Assembly (NCBI GenBank): GCA_018241665.1
Contig: JAFEDK010000005.1
Coordinates: forward strand, 310,001-374,000
DNA: 64,000 nucleotides
Direction of reading: 5' to 3'
From: Pseudomonadota bacterium
GTDB lineage: Bacteria; Pseudomonadota; Gammaproteobacteria; Burkholderiales; Rhodocyclaceae
The position numbers and the translations under genes are program-made. Each line of letters starts with the position of its first letter. Position 1 is the stretch's first letter. This document shows positions 27,892 to 35,913 of this stretch, one piece after another. The notes under the pieces are model-generated. The model was not told the origin of the DNA, made no database searches, and saw only the letters and a list, made by a program, of their open reading frames with translations.

Positions 27892-29076
27892 ATGACCCAG
27901 CGTGAAATCCTCGTCGTCGGTGCCGCCCGCACCGCCATCGGCACCTACGGCGGCAGCCTCAAGGACATCCCCCTCTGCCAGCTCGGCACCACCGCGGTCA
28001 GTGCCGCGCTGGCCCGTTCCGGCGTCGATCCACGCGAGGTCGGCCACGTGGTGATGGGCAACGTAGTGCCCACCGAGCCCCGCGATGCCTACCTGAGCCG
28101 CGTCGCCGCGATCGACGCCGGCATCCCGCAGGAGACCCCGGCCTTCAACGTCAACCGCCTGTGCGGCTCGGGCCTGCAGGCCATCGTGTCGGCGGCCCAG
28201 GCCATCCTGCTCGGCGACACCGACATCGCGATCGGCGGCGGCGCCGAATCCATGAGCCGCGGCCCCTACATCATCCCGACCCTGCGCTGGGGCGCCCGCA
28301 TGGGCGATGCGCCGGTCCTCGACTACATGAACGGCATCCTCCACGACCCGTGGGAGAAGGTGCACATGGGCATCACCGCCGAGAACGTCGCCGCCCGCTA
28401 CGGCATCAGCCGCGAGATGCAGGACGCGCTGGCGCTGGAAAGCCAGCAGCGCGCCGCCCGCGCCATCGCCGAAGGGCGCTTCCGCGAGCAGATCGCCGCG
28501 GTGGAGGTGAAAAGCCGTAAGGGCAGCGTCATCTTCGACACCGACGAGCACGTGCGCCCGGACGTGACCCTGGAAGCCCTGGCCAAAATGAAGGCGATTT
28601 TCCAGAAGAACGGCAGCGTCACGCCGGGCAATGCCTCCGGCCTCAACGACGGTGGCGCGGCGGTGGTGCTGGCCGAGGCCAAGCGTGCAGCGGCCCTCGG
28701 TCTCAAGCCGCTGGCCCGACTTGTCGGGTATGCTCACGCCGGCGTCGAACCGCTGTACATGGGCATCGGCCCCGTTCCCGCCACCCGCCTGGTGCTCCAG
28801 CGCACCGGGCTGTCCGTCGCAGATCTGGACGTCGTCGAGTCCAACGAGGCCTTCGCGGCCCAGGCCTGCGCCGTGACACGGGAACTGGACCTCGATCCGG
28901 CCCGCGTCAATCCCAACGGCTCGGGGATCTCCCTGGGGCATCCGGTGGGGGCGACCGGGGCCATCATCACCACCAAGGCCATCTACGAGCTCCACCGCAC
29001 GGGGGGCCGTTATGCCCTGGTGACCATGTGCATCGGTGGCGGACAGGGAATCGCCGCCATCTTCGAACGCGTTTAA
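27892..29076 (+). CDS. bktB: Acetyl-CoA acetyltransferase / 3-ketothiolase (BktB type)
   Basis: A 394-residue thiolase that cleaves 3-ketoacyl-CoA or condenses acetyl-CoA units. All catalytic residues are present: the acyl-accepting Cys in VNRLCGSGLQAIV, the His in SGISLGHPVGATG, the Cys in VTMCIGGGQG and the NEAFAAQ motif. It matches the broad-specificity BktB/PhaA group. ATG 27892 follows GGAAGAG. It heads a plus-strand beta-oxidation group with the hydroxyacyl-CoA dehydrogenase 38 bp downstream. Confidence 0.9.
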   Translation: MTQREILVVGAARTAIGTYGGSLKDIPLCQLGTTAVSAALARSGVDPREVGHVVMGNVVPTEPRDAYLSRVAAIDAGIPQETPAFNVNRLCGSGLQAIVSAAQAILLGDTDIAIGGGAESMSRGPYIIPTLRWGARMGDAPVLDYMNGILHDPWEKVHMGITAENVAARYGISREMQDALALESQQRAARAIAEGRFREQIAAVEVKSRKGSVIFDTDEHVRPDVTLEALAKMKAIFQKNGSVTPGNASGLNDGGAAVVLAEAKRAAALGLKPLARLVGYAHAGVEPLYMGIGPVPATRLVLQRTGLSVADLDVVESNEAFAAQACAVTRELDLDPARVNPNGSGISLGHPVGATGAIITTKAIYELHRTGGRYALVTMCIGGGQGIAAIFERV

Positions 29077-29114
29077 AAAAGTCTTTAAAAAACTACGCAA
29101 ACAGGAGCAACAGC

Positions 29115-29966
29115 ATGGCAATTCAAAACATCGGCGTGATCGGCGCCGGCACCATGGGCAACGGCATCGCGCAGGTCTGTGCGCTGGCCGGCATCAACGT
29201 GGTGATGGTGGACATCTCCACCGAAGCCGTCGAACGCGGCGTCAAGACCGTCGCCGGCAGCCTCGACCGCATGGTCAAGAAGGAAAAGATCAGCGCCGCC
29301 GACAAGGACGCCGCACTGGCCCGCATCCGCGGCACCACCGCCTACGCGGACCTCGCCGCCACCGAGCTGGTCATCGAGGCTGCCACCGAGAACGAAGGTC
29401 TCAAGCTGCGCATCCTCAAGGAAATCGACAGCATCGTGCCGGCCACCACGCTGATCGCCACCAACACCTCGTCGATCTCCATCACCAAGCTGGCCGCCAC
29501 CGTGTCCTCGCCGGAGCGCTTCATCGGCATGCACTTCTTCAACCCGGTGCCGATGATGGCCCTGGTCGAGCTGATCCGTGGCCTGCAGACCTCCGACGCG
29601 ACGCTGGCCGCTGCGCAAGGCTTCGCCACCGCCATCGGCAAGACCCCGATCACCGCCAAGAACAGCCCGGGCTTCGTGGTTAACCGCATCCTGTGCCCGA
29701 TGATCAACGAAGCGATCTTCGCGCTGCAGGAAGGCCTCGCCACCGCCGAGGACATCGACGCCGGCATGAAGCTCGGCTGCAACCAGCCGATCGGCCCGCT
29801 GGCCCTCGCCGACCTGATCGGCCTGGACACCATGCTGGCGGTGATGGAAGTCTTCTACGACGGCTTCAACGATCCGAAGTACCGCCCGGCCCCGCTGCTG
29901 AAGGAAATGGTGGACGCCGGCTACCTGGGCCGCAAGAGCGGCCAGGGCTTCTACAAGTACGACTGA
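29115..29966 (+). CDS. hbd: 3-hydroxybutyryl/3-hydroxyacyl-CoA dehydrogenase
   Basis: A 283-residue NAD-dependent dehydrogenase for the third step of beta-oxidation. The NAD loop is GVIGAGTMGNGIAQVCALAG; the catalytic His is in MHFFNPVPMMALVEL and its Glu partner in AATENEGLK; the C-terminal domain begins NSPGFVVNRILCPM. It ends GRKSGQGFYKYD, typical of single-domain Hbd. AGGAG lies upstream of ATG 29115. With the preceding thiolase it forms a short-chain acyl-CoA oxidation pair. A GGGCGCC/GGCGCCC hairpin (29977-29994) follows the stop. Confidence 0.94.
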   Translation: MAIQNIGVIGAGTMGNGIAQVCALAGINVVMVDISTEAVERGVKTVAGSLDRMVKKEKISAADKDAALARIRGTTAYADLAATELVIEAATENEGLKLRILKEIDSIVPATTLIATNTSSISITKLAATVSSPERFIGMHFFNPVPMMALVELIRGLQTSDATLAAAQGFATAIGKTPITAKNSPGFVVNRILCPMINEAIFALQEGLATAEDIDAGMKLGCNQPIGPLALADLIGLDTMLAVMEVFYDGFNDPKYRPAPLLKEMVDAGYLGRKSGQGFYKYD

Positions 29967-30084
29967 TCGTCCCCGGGGGCGCCTGCGGGCGCCCTCACCC
30001 TGCCGGCGCCGGTAGCCACATCTTCCGGCCCCGGCGGGCCGACTGCCGGCGGGCCACGGCCTGCCGGCACACCGGAGCCTGCCC

Positions 30085-30789
30085 ATGCCCGCCTTACCCG
30101 GCACCACCCACCGCCGCCGCATCTACCTGATGCGCCACGCGGAAGTCAGCTATTTCAGCGCCGACGGCACGCCCCTCGACCCGCGCACCGTCCCGCTCAC
30201 CCCCCGCGGCCGCGAACAGGCCACCGCCAGCGCCGACCTGCTGGTCGACATCCCCTTCGACCTGGCCGTCTGCTCGGGCCTGACCCGCACCGTCGAGACC
30301 GCCCGCATCGTGCTCGGCGAGCGCGCCCTGGCGCTGGCCGAAGAGGCGCGCCTGAAGGAAGTCCGCGCCGGCCGCCTGCGCGAGATTCCGCCGGACGAAC
30401 AGGAACAGGAGATCGGCTACGCCTACGAGACCGCCGGCCATCCCGACGGCGCCTTCATCTGTGGCGAACGCTGGCAGGACCTGGCAAGCCGCGTGCACGC
30501 CGCCTGGGACGACCTGATCGCCCGTGATGACTGGGCCAACGCCCTCGTCGTCGCCCACGACGGCGTCAACCGCGTGCTGCTGACCCACGTCACCGGCGCC
30601 GGCCTCGCCGCCATCCGCGCCATCGAGCAGGACCCGGCGTGCATCAACATCATCGAGCTCGACGTGGCCGACGGCCGTGTGCAACGCGCCTGGCTGCGCG
30701 CGGTGAACATCGCCCCCTACAACCCGCTGCGCGCCGACGACCCGCTGATGGTGATGGAGAAGATTTACCGCCGCTTCCGCGCTTCCTGA
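30085..30789 (+). CDS. Histidine phosphatase family protein
   Basis: A 234-residue cytoplasmic phosphatase or mutase homologue. The N-terminal IYLMRHAEVSY carries the RHxE variant of the RHG motif with the nucleophile His, and VVAHDGVNRVLLTH carries the second catalytic His. The remaining arginine pocket is in SGLTRTVETARIV. Substrate is unknown; position between beta-oxidation genes suggests a role in the same pathway, for example dephosphorylating an intermediate, but this is speculation. GGAG lies before ATG 30085. Confidence 0.85.
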   Translation: MPALPGTTHRRRIYLMRHAEVSYFSADGTPLDPRTVPLTPRGREQATASADLLVDIPFDLAVCSGLTRTVETARIVLGERALALAEEARLKEVRAGRLREIPPDEQEQEIGYAYETAGHPDGAFICGERWQDLASRVHAAWDDLIARDDWANALVVAHDGVNRVLLTHVTGAGLAAIRAIEQDPACINIIELDVADGRVQRAWLRAVNIAPYNPLRADDPLMVMEKIYRRFRAS

Positions 30790-30836
30790 CGGACGAGGCG
30801 CACGTCACGACGCACAGGTAAGATCACAGAAAAACA

Positions 30837-30854
30837 GCCCGACCTGTTTCGGGC
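30837..30854 (-). terminator. Hairpin with T-tract on the minus strand
   Basis: GCCCGA-loop-TCGGGC with TGTTTTT following when read on the minus strand. It has the form of an intrinsic terminator, but no minus-strand gene ends here; it may limit antisense transcription or be fortuitous. Confidence 0.3.
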
Positions 30855-30885
30855 CAACGACAACGATACGGAGCGAGACAACAAC

Positions 30886-31668
30886 ATGAGTACATCCCAA
30901 CGCCTGGCCGGCCGCGTGGCCATCATCACCGGCGCCGCGTCCGGCATCGGCCGCGCCACCGTCGAACTGTTCGCCGCCGAAGGCGCCGCGGTGGTGGCCG
31001 TGGACCGGCCCGAATCGGCCATCCTCAGCGTCTACGACGGCCAGCCGCACATCGCCCCGCTGGCGGTGGACGTCACCGCCGCCGACGCACCGCAGCGTAT
31101 GGTCGCGCTGGCGCTGGAGAAATTCGGTGGCCTCGACATCCTCTTCAACAACGCCGGCGTCGTGCCGGTCTCGCCGGTATCCGCGATGCCCGACGAGGAC
31201 TGGGCGCGGGCCTTCGAGGTGAACGTGCATGCCGTGATGCGCAGCTGCCGCCACGCCATCCCGGTGCTGATCGAACGCGCCAAGACCACCGGCCGTGGCC
31301 GCATCATCAACACCGGTTCCATCCTCGCCCACTTCACCGACCACAGCTGCGGCGCCTACTCAGCCTCCAAGCACGCCGTCGCCGGCCTGACCAAGACCAT
31401 CGCCAAGGAAGTCGGCCGCTTCGGCATCACCGCCAACTACCTGCTGCCCGGCGCGATCGAGACCAACATGACGGCCGGCCTCTTCGCCGTGCCGGAAGTC
31501 CGCGCCCAGTGGGAGCAAGCCGCCGCCGTCAAGCGCCTCGGCCGCCCCGAGGACATCGCCCGCGCCGCGCTGCTGCTGGCCAGCGACGAAGCCGACTTCA
31601 TCACCGGCCACGGCCTGGTGGTGGACGGCGGCGTCACCGTCACCGCCGGCCCGCAGCTGCCGATGTAA
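30886..31668 (+). CDS. SDR-family oxidoreductase
   Basis: A 260-residue classical short-chain dehydrogenase. The cofactor loop is IITGAASGIGRATVELF with AVDRPE at the end of strand 2, where the Asp favours NAD. NNAG is present, the catalytic Ser is in INTGSILAHF and the Tyr/Lys pair is in GAYSASKHA. The ending DGGVTV is usual for SDRs. It probably oxidises or reduces a hydroxyl/keto group of a pathway intermediate. It is preceded by 96 bp with a purine-rich GGAGCGAGA leader. Confidence 0.9.
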   Translation: MSTSQRLAGRVAIITGAASGIGRATVELFAAEGAAVVAVDRPESAILSVYDGQPHIAPLAVDVTAADAPQRMVALALEKFGGLDILFNNAGVVPVSPVSAMPDEDWARAFEVNVHAVMRSCRHAIPVLIERAKTTGRGRIINTGSILAHFTDHSCGAYSASKHAVAGLTKTIAKEVGRFGITANYLLPGAIETNMTAGLFAVPEVRAQWEQAAAVKRLGRPEDIARAALLLASDEADFITGHGLVVDGGVTVTAGPQLPM

Positions 31669-31702
31669 GCACCGGCAGGATCGACACAGCCGGGTTCCTC
31701 CT

Positions 31703-31769
31703 GTGGGGGCGAATTCATTCGCCCTCGGAAGTTGCTCAACCGACGGCGGGCGAATGAATTCGCCCCCAC
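31703..31769. repeat. 67-bp composite REP-like repeat (copy 5)
   Basis: Standard inverted pair between the SDR and isomerase genes on the same strand. It is followed by two copies of the 13-mer CAGTTTTACCCCA (31769-31781 and 31801-31813). Confidence 0.9.
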
Positions 31770-31813
31770 AGTTTTACCCCAAGGTTTTGCCCTAAGCCTG
31801 CAGTTTTACCCCA
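31769..31813. repeat. 13-bp direct repeat CAGTTTTACCCCA
   Basis: Two exact copies 32 bp apart, the first overlapping the final CA of the REP composite. Between them is a related TTTTGCCC. The arrangement may be a small duplication or a pair of binding sites in the leader of the isomerase gene. Confidence 0.7.
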
Positions 31814-31849
31814 CAAGGAAATGGCCCGGATCGCATATCCTGCCCAGCT

Positions 31850-31873
31850 TGGGAGCGAATGCATTCGCCCTAC
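31850..31873. repeat. Degenerate REP-like repeat in the isomerase leader
   Basis: GGGAGCGAATGCATTCGCCCTAC keeps the inner stem CGAATGCATTCG, here perfectly palindromic because GA is replaced by GC at the centre. It ends about 30 bp before the start codon. Confidence 0.7.
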
Positions 31874-31903
31874 ACCAAGACAACAAACCACGGAGACCAC
31901 AGC

Positions 31904-32683
31904 ATGAGCGACAGCCCGATCATCGAAAGCCGCGACGGCGGCATCCACCGCCTGCACTTCAACCGCCCGAAGGTCCTCAACGCCATCGACACCGCCACCG
32001 CCCAGGCCCTGCTGGCCGCCCTGCGCCGCTTGCAGGACGACCCGGCACTGCGGGTGCTGATCCTCAGCGGCGAAGGCCGCTCCTTCATGGCCGGCGGCGA
32101 CATCGCCCAGTTCCGCGACGACCCGGCGGCGGTGCCGAACACGCTGATCGCGCCGCTCAACGAGAGCATGCAGATCATCGCCAACCTGCGCGCGCCGGTG
32201 ATCGCCAGCATCCAGGGCCCGGTGGCCGGCGCCGGCATGAGCATGGCGCTGGCCTGCGACCTGGTCGTCGCCGCCGACACCACCCGCTTCAACTTCGCCT
32301 ACGTCAATCTGGGCACCTGCTGCGACCTCGGCGCCTCATGGAGCCTGCCGCGCACCGTCGGCCTGCACAAGGCGCTGGAGATCGCGCTGCTGTCCGACCT
32401 CATCGACGCCGCCGAAGCCCAGCGCCTGGGCCTGGTGAGCCGCGTCGTGGCGGCCGAGCAACTGGCGGCGGAAACCGACAAGCTGGCCCGCCGCCTGGCC
32501 GCCGGCGCGCCGATCGCCCAGGGCACCCTCAAGCAGCTGATGCGCCGCTCCATCGAACGAGACTTCGCCGGCCAGCTGGATGCCGAACGCCAGGGCTTCG
32601 CCACCTGCGCGGCCACGGAAGACTTCAAGGAAGCGGTCAACGCCTTCCTCGAAAAGCGCCCGGCCACCTACACCGGCCGCTGA
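31904..32683 (+). CDS. Enoyl-CoA isomerase-like crotonase (PaaG-like)
   Basis: A 259-residue crotonase-fold protein. The oxyanion hole segments are AGGDIAQF and GPVAGAGMSMALACD. The two Glu residues of true hydratases are absent: the first position is Ser113 and the second is Tyr133 (FAYVNLG instead of QPE). An Asp is kept at 141 in CCDLGASWSLPR, matching the catalytic Asp of PaaG-type isomerases. A delta3-delta2 or ring isomerase is therefore more likely than a hydratase. ATG 31904 gives the expected N-terminus; the leader holds a GGAG box and a degenerate REP. Confidence 0.85.
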   Translation: MSDSPIIESRDGGIHRLHFNRPKVLNAIDTATAQALLAALRRLQDDPALRVLILSGEGRSFMAGGDIAQFRDDPAAVPNTLIAPLNESMQIIANLRAPVIASIQGPVAGAGMSMALACDLVVAADTTRFNFAYVNLGTCCDLGASWSLPRTVGLHKALEIALLSDLIDAAEAQRLGLVSRVVAAEQLAAETDKLARRLAAGAPIAQGTLKQLMRRSIERDFAGQLDAERQGFATCAATEDFKEAVNAFLEKRPATYTGR

Positions 32684-32718
32684 GCTGCCGCCCGCGCCCC
32701 ACGCGGGGCGCAACGCGC

Positions 32719-33705
32719 CTACTCCTCGGCCATCCGCACGATCTCCTCGGTGGCCTTGGAGGTCTGCATCGCCAGCTTGCCGACTTCTTCCGCCACCACC
32801 GCGAAGCCGCGCCCGGCCTCACCGGCGCGGGCCGCCTCGATGCTGGCGTTGAGGGCCAGCAGGTTGGTGCGCTTGGAGATGTCGGCGATCACCGCCGACA
32901 CGTCGAGGATCTGCCGCATGCTGTGGGCCATGCGCTCACGCTGCTCCTTCTGCAGCGCCTCGGCGGCCTTTTCGGCGGAGATGTCGCGGAAGGAACCGAC
33001 GCAGCGCACCGGCCGCCCCTGCGCATCGCGCTCGGTACAGGCGCGGCCACGGAACCAGCCGTAGTCGCCGCCCTTCTTGCGGATGCGGTATTCGGCGACG
33101 AAGGGCGTCCGGCCCGTGTGATCGCACAGGTGGCGGTGCAGCGCCGCGCCGACCCAGGCCAGGTCTTCCGGGTGGATCACCGCGGTCCACGCGTCCATCT
33201 CGTCGGGGAAGTCCGCCGTGCCGGTGTAGTCCAGCAGACGCCGCATCTGGTCGGAGTAGCGCACCCGGTTGGCCGGATGGGCCGGGTCGCCGTCCACGAT
33301 GCGCACCGTCCACGTGCCCTCGGTCAGCGCGGTGCCGGCCAGGCGGGCATCGGCCAGTTCGTCCTCCAGCCCGGCCAGACGCTCCTCCAGCTCGATGCGG
33401 CTCGCTCCTTCACCGTCGGCGGCACCGCGGGCCACTTCCAGTTTCACCGCCAATTCATCACGCTCGGCGTCGAGCAGCGCCCCGCTACGCTCCAGCTCCG
33501 CAACACGGGCGGTCAGCGCGGCAATCTGCAACTCCAGCGCCCGTTCGCCGCTGCGGATCTTCTCCGCCAGCGTCTGCAACCGGCGCTGCGTGGCCTCCGG
33601 CAGCGCCGCATCGGCGCCCCCCAGCCAACTGCTCAGCCCATCCCGCAACGCCGCATCCAGCGCGTGGTCCAGCCTGTTCAAAGTCCTGCGTGCTGAAAGG
33701 AACAT
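32719..33705 (-). CDS. Soluble PAS-domain methyl-accepting chemotaxis-type protein
   Basis: A 328-residue protein without membrane segments. Residues 1 to about 125 are coiled coil rich in Ala, Glu and Arg. A PAS domain follows ([19 protein letters not shown] to [13 protein letters not shown]). The C-terminus is a shortened chemoreceptor signalling hairpin with [23 protein letters not shown] and [12 protein letters not shown]. There is no HAMP domain and the descending helix is short. It is probably a cytoplasmic redox or ligand sensor acting through CheA/CheW. ATG 33705 has GGAGGAG 9 bp upstream. It is convergent with the isomerase gene. Confidence 0.85.
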   Translation of the reverse strand: MFLSARRTLNRLDHALDAALRDGLSSWLGGADAALPEATQRRLQTLAEKIRSGERALELQIAALTARVAELERSGALLDAERDELAVKLEVARGAADGEGASRIELEERLAGLEDELADARLAGTALTEGTWTVRIVDGDPAHPANRVRYSDQMRRLLDYTGTADFPDEMDAWTAVIHPEDLAWVGAALHRHLCDHTGRTPFVAEYRIRKKGGDYGWFRGRACTERDAQGRPVRCVGSFRDISAEKAAEALQKEQRERMAHSMRQILDVSAVIADISKRTNLLALNASIEAARAGEAGRGFAVVAEEVGKLAMQTSKATEEIVRMAEE

Positions 33706-33793
33706 CTATCGCTTCTCCTCCGGGTGGAACGTGGCGTTCCTTGTTGGTATTCGTGTCTGAAGCCCCGCTCTGGCGCCCGCCTCTCGGGGCGGT

Positions 33794-33850
33794 GGCTGTG
33801 GCTGTGGCTGTGGCTGTGGCTGTGGCTGTGGCTGTGGCTGTGGCTGTGGC
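33794..33850. repeat. Hexanucleotide tandem repeat (GGCTGT)n, about 9.5 copies
   Basis: An uninterrupted GGCTGT array between the start of the chemoreceptor gene and a REP composite. It sits upstream of the gene on the minus strand, about 90 bp from the start codon, where copy-number change could affect promoter spacing. Confidence 0.93.
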
Positions 33851-33871
33851 ACGGTAGGGGTTTATCAAACT

Positions 33872-33938
33872 GTGGGGGCGAATTCATTCGCCCGACGCGC
33901 GTGGCCTCACCTCCGCGGGCGAATGAATTCGCCCCCAC
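33872..33938. repeat. 67-bp composite REP-like repeat (copy 6)
   Basis: Standard inverted pair, 22 bp from the GGCTGT array, between the SDR stop and the chemoreceptor start on the minus strand. Confidence 0.9.
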
Positions 33939-33970
33939 AGATTGCCCCCCCACAGATTGACCCACCTACC

Positions 33971-34681
33971 TCACCAGGTTTCGCCGAAGGGCCTGAGTTC
34001 GTGGAGGAAGGTCCATGCGCTGCGTGCCTGGTGGGCCAGGTGCCAGATCTCGTCGGCGATGGCGGCGGGTTGCATGAAGAAGCTGTCGGGGCGGTCGCCA
34101 AAAGCGCGCCGGGTCCATGGCACGTCGATCACCGCGTCGATCACCACATAGGCCACGTGCACGCCCTGCGGCCCCAGGTCGCGGGCCATCGCCTCGCACA
34201 GCATGCGCTGGGCGGCCTTGGTCGGCGCCAGGCCGGCAAACAGTGCGCGGCCGCGCAGCGCAGCGGTGTTGCCGGTGACGACGATGGCGCCGTGGCCGGC
34301 GGCGATCATGTCCGGCGCCAGCGCGCGGGCCAGGTGCAGCAAGGCCATCACGTTCACCTGGAAGCCCCGCTCCAGCACCGCCGGATCAATGTCCATGAAG
34401 TGTCCGCGGGCGCCGGACACGGCGTTGTGCACCAGCACCGACGGCGTACCCAGCTCGGCGCGGATACGCGCCAGCACCGCGTCCACCGCCGCCGTATCGG
34501 TGACGTCGCAGGGGTAGGCCTGCGCTTCCGGCAGTTCCGCCGCCAGCTCGGCGAGGCGCCCGGCGTCGCGGGCCAGCATCGCCACGCGGTAGCCGCCAGC
34601 CACGAAACGCCGCACCGTGGCGGCCCCGGTCCCCGGCCCGACGCCGGTCACGACGGCCACCGGCCGCATATCGCTATTCAT
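33971..34681 (-). CDS. SDR-fold protein lacking the catalytic Tyr
   Basis: A 236-residue Rossmann protein of the SDR superfamily with VVTGVGPGTGAATVRRF for cofactor binding and HNAVSG in place of NNAG. The usual YxxxK is LAPTK (Leu151, Lys155), so the catalytic tyrosine is missing, and the Ser position reads VVTGNTAALRG. It may be a non-catalytic or altered SDR; homologues with this motif are annotated simply as SDR oxidoreductases. It lies 16 bp downstream of the EamA transporter gene on the same strand, probably cotranscribed. Confidence 0.8.
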   Translation of the reverse strand: MNSDMRPVAVVTGVGPGTGAATVRRFVAGGYRVAMLARDAGRLAELAAELPEAQAYPCDVTDTAAVDAVLARIRAELGTPSVLVHNAVSGARGHFMDIDPAVLERGFQVNVMALLHLARALAPDMIAAGHGAIVVTGNTAALRGRALFAGLAPTKAAQRMLCEAMARDLGPQGVHVAYVVIDAVIDVPWTRRAFGDRPDSFFMQPAAIADEIWHLAHQARSAWTFLHELRPFGETW

Positions 34682-34697
34682 CAGACGGTCTCCCGAA

Positions 34698-35579
34698 CTA
34701 GGTTGCAGACGGCGTGCCGCCGCGCTGGTGCAGCAGCAGCCCCAGGCTGATCGCCGCGGCGCCGGCCCAGGCCTGGGCCGGCAGCGCCTCGCCGTTGAAC
34801 AGGCGGCCGAGGAACAGCGCGAACAGCGGCGTCACCACCAGGGTCAGCGCCAGCGCGGCGGCTTCCAGATGCTTCATCAGATAGTAGTAAAGGGCGAAGC
34901 CCAGCACCGAGCCGAACACGCCCAGGTAGCCGATGGCCAGCACGCTGCGCAGCGGCAGCTCGGCCGGCCACGCGGCGCCATCCATCAGCCAGGCCAGGCC
35001 GAACAGCGGCAGGGACACCAGCATCACGCCGGCAGTCAGCGCCATCGGCGGCGTCGCCGCGCCGAAGCGCTTGACGCCCACCAGGCCGGCGGCATTGAGC
35101 AGCACCGCCAGCAGGATCGCCGCCAGCCCGGCCGGCGCATGGGCCCCGCCGAGGTCGGTGCCGTGGCCGAAAACCACCGCCAGGCCTGCCGCAGCCAGCG
35201 CCATGCCGGCCACGCGGCGCGGCGTCAGCGCCTGCTCGCCGAGCCACACGGCAGCCAGCACGCTGGTAACCAGCGGCGACAAGCCGAACAGCACCGAGAT
35301 CAGCCCGGAATGGACGAACTGGGCGCCCCAATAGACGCACAGCATCGTGCCGAACAAGCTGGTGCCGCCGATCAGGTAGGCCGGCCACACGCCACGGCGC
35401 AGCGGAAAACCCGCCCCGGTCGCCGCCAGCACGCCCAGCGCACAGGCCAGCCCCACCACCATGCGGGCGAACAGCGCGAACGCGAAGCCGCCACCGGGCA
35501 GGCTCCAGTTGATCGCCAGCGGCGTGGTGGACCACAGGATGACGACCGAGATGTAGGCAAGGGGGACGGACATGGGCAT
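34698..35579 (-). CDS. EamA-family (DMT) transporter
   Basis: A 293-residue inner-membrane protein with ten hydrophobic segments formed by two EamA repeats; the second starts near GLAAILLAVLLNAAGLVGVKRF. Conserved elements are WSTTPLAINWSL near the start and FGSVLGFALYYYLMKHLEAA. The superfamily exports amino acids and other metabolites. Substrate is unknown. It is the first gene of a two-gene operon with the Tyr-less SDR; two nearby ATGs (35579 and 35573) could start it. Confidence 0.88.
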   Translation of the reverse strand: MPMSVPLAYISVVILWSTTPLAINWSLPGGGFAFALFARMVVGLACALGVLAATGAGFPLRRGVWPAYLIGGTSLFGTMLCVYWGAQFVHSGLISVLFGLSPLVTSVLAAVWLGEQALTPRRVAGMALAAAGLAVVFGHGTDLGGAHAPAGLAAILLAVLLNAAGLVGVKRFGAATPPMALTAGVMLVSLPLFGLAWLMDGAAWPAELPLRSVLAIGYLGVFGSVLGFALYYYLMKHLEAAALALTLVVTPLFALFLGRLFNGEALPAQAWAGAAAISLGLLLHQRGGTPSAT

Positions 35580-35621
35580 CGGGGGCGAAACAGCTCGCTG
35601 GCGGTCGGTGATTCAAACTCC

Positions 35622-35645
35622 GCGGGCGAATGAATTCGCCCCCAC
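35622..35645. repeat. Single REP-like repeat upstream of the EamA gene
   Basis: A GAATGAATTC-oriented copy ending CCCCCAC, 43 bp before the EamA start. It begins a 334-bp gene-free stretch (35580-35913) that holds only repeats. Confidence 0.85.
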
Positions 35646-35713
35646 GGGAACAAAGGGCGCCGGGCCGTAACCCGCAAGCCCCCCGCCGCGGAGGCCCATT
35701 CACTCACCCACTA

Positions 35714-35897
35714 CACGAACAACGGGGCCGGATTCATTCGCCCGCCACACGAACAACGCACCCCAGGCCGCAACCAGCAGCCCCGCCGCAGCTGCCGTAG
35801 GGGCGAATTCATTCGCCCGCCGCACGAACAACGCGCCCCAGGCCACAACCAGCAGCCCCGGCGCAGCTGCCGTGGGGGCGAATTCATTCGCCCGCGA
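35714..35897. repeat. REP-containing 75-bp tandem repeat array
   Basis: Two 75-bp units (from 35748 and 35823) and a truncated first unit (from 35714), each made of CACGAACAACGC, a CCAGGCC/ACCAGCAGCCCC spacer, and a REP copy in the GAATTCATTC orientation. REP copies are at 35723-35747 (degenerate, GGATTCATTC), 35797-35820 and 35872-35895. Unlike the 67-bp composites, these are direct repeats carrying unique flanking sequence, so they arose by local duplication. Confidence 0.85.
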
Positions 35898-35913
35898 CCG
35901 GCGGGCGGGGCGC

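Noticed and set aside
29977-29994. GGGCGCC/GGCGCCC hairpin after hbd as an intrinsic terminator
   Set aside because: The stem is good but no T-tract follows, and GC-rich hairpins are common by chance here; left as a note in the hbd entry.
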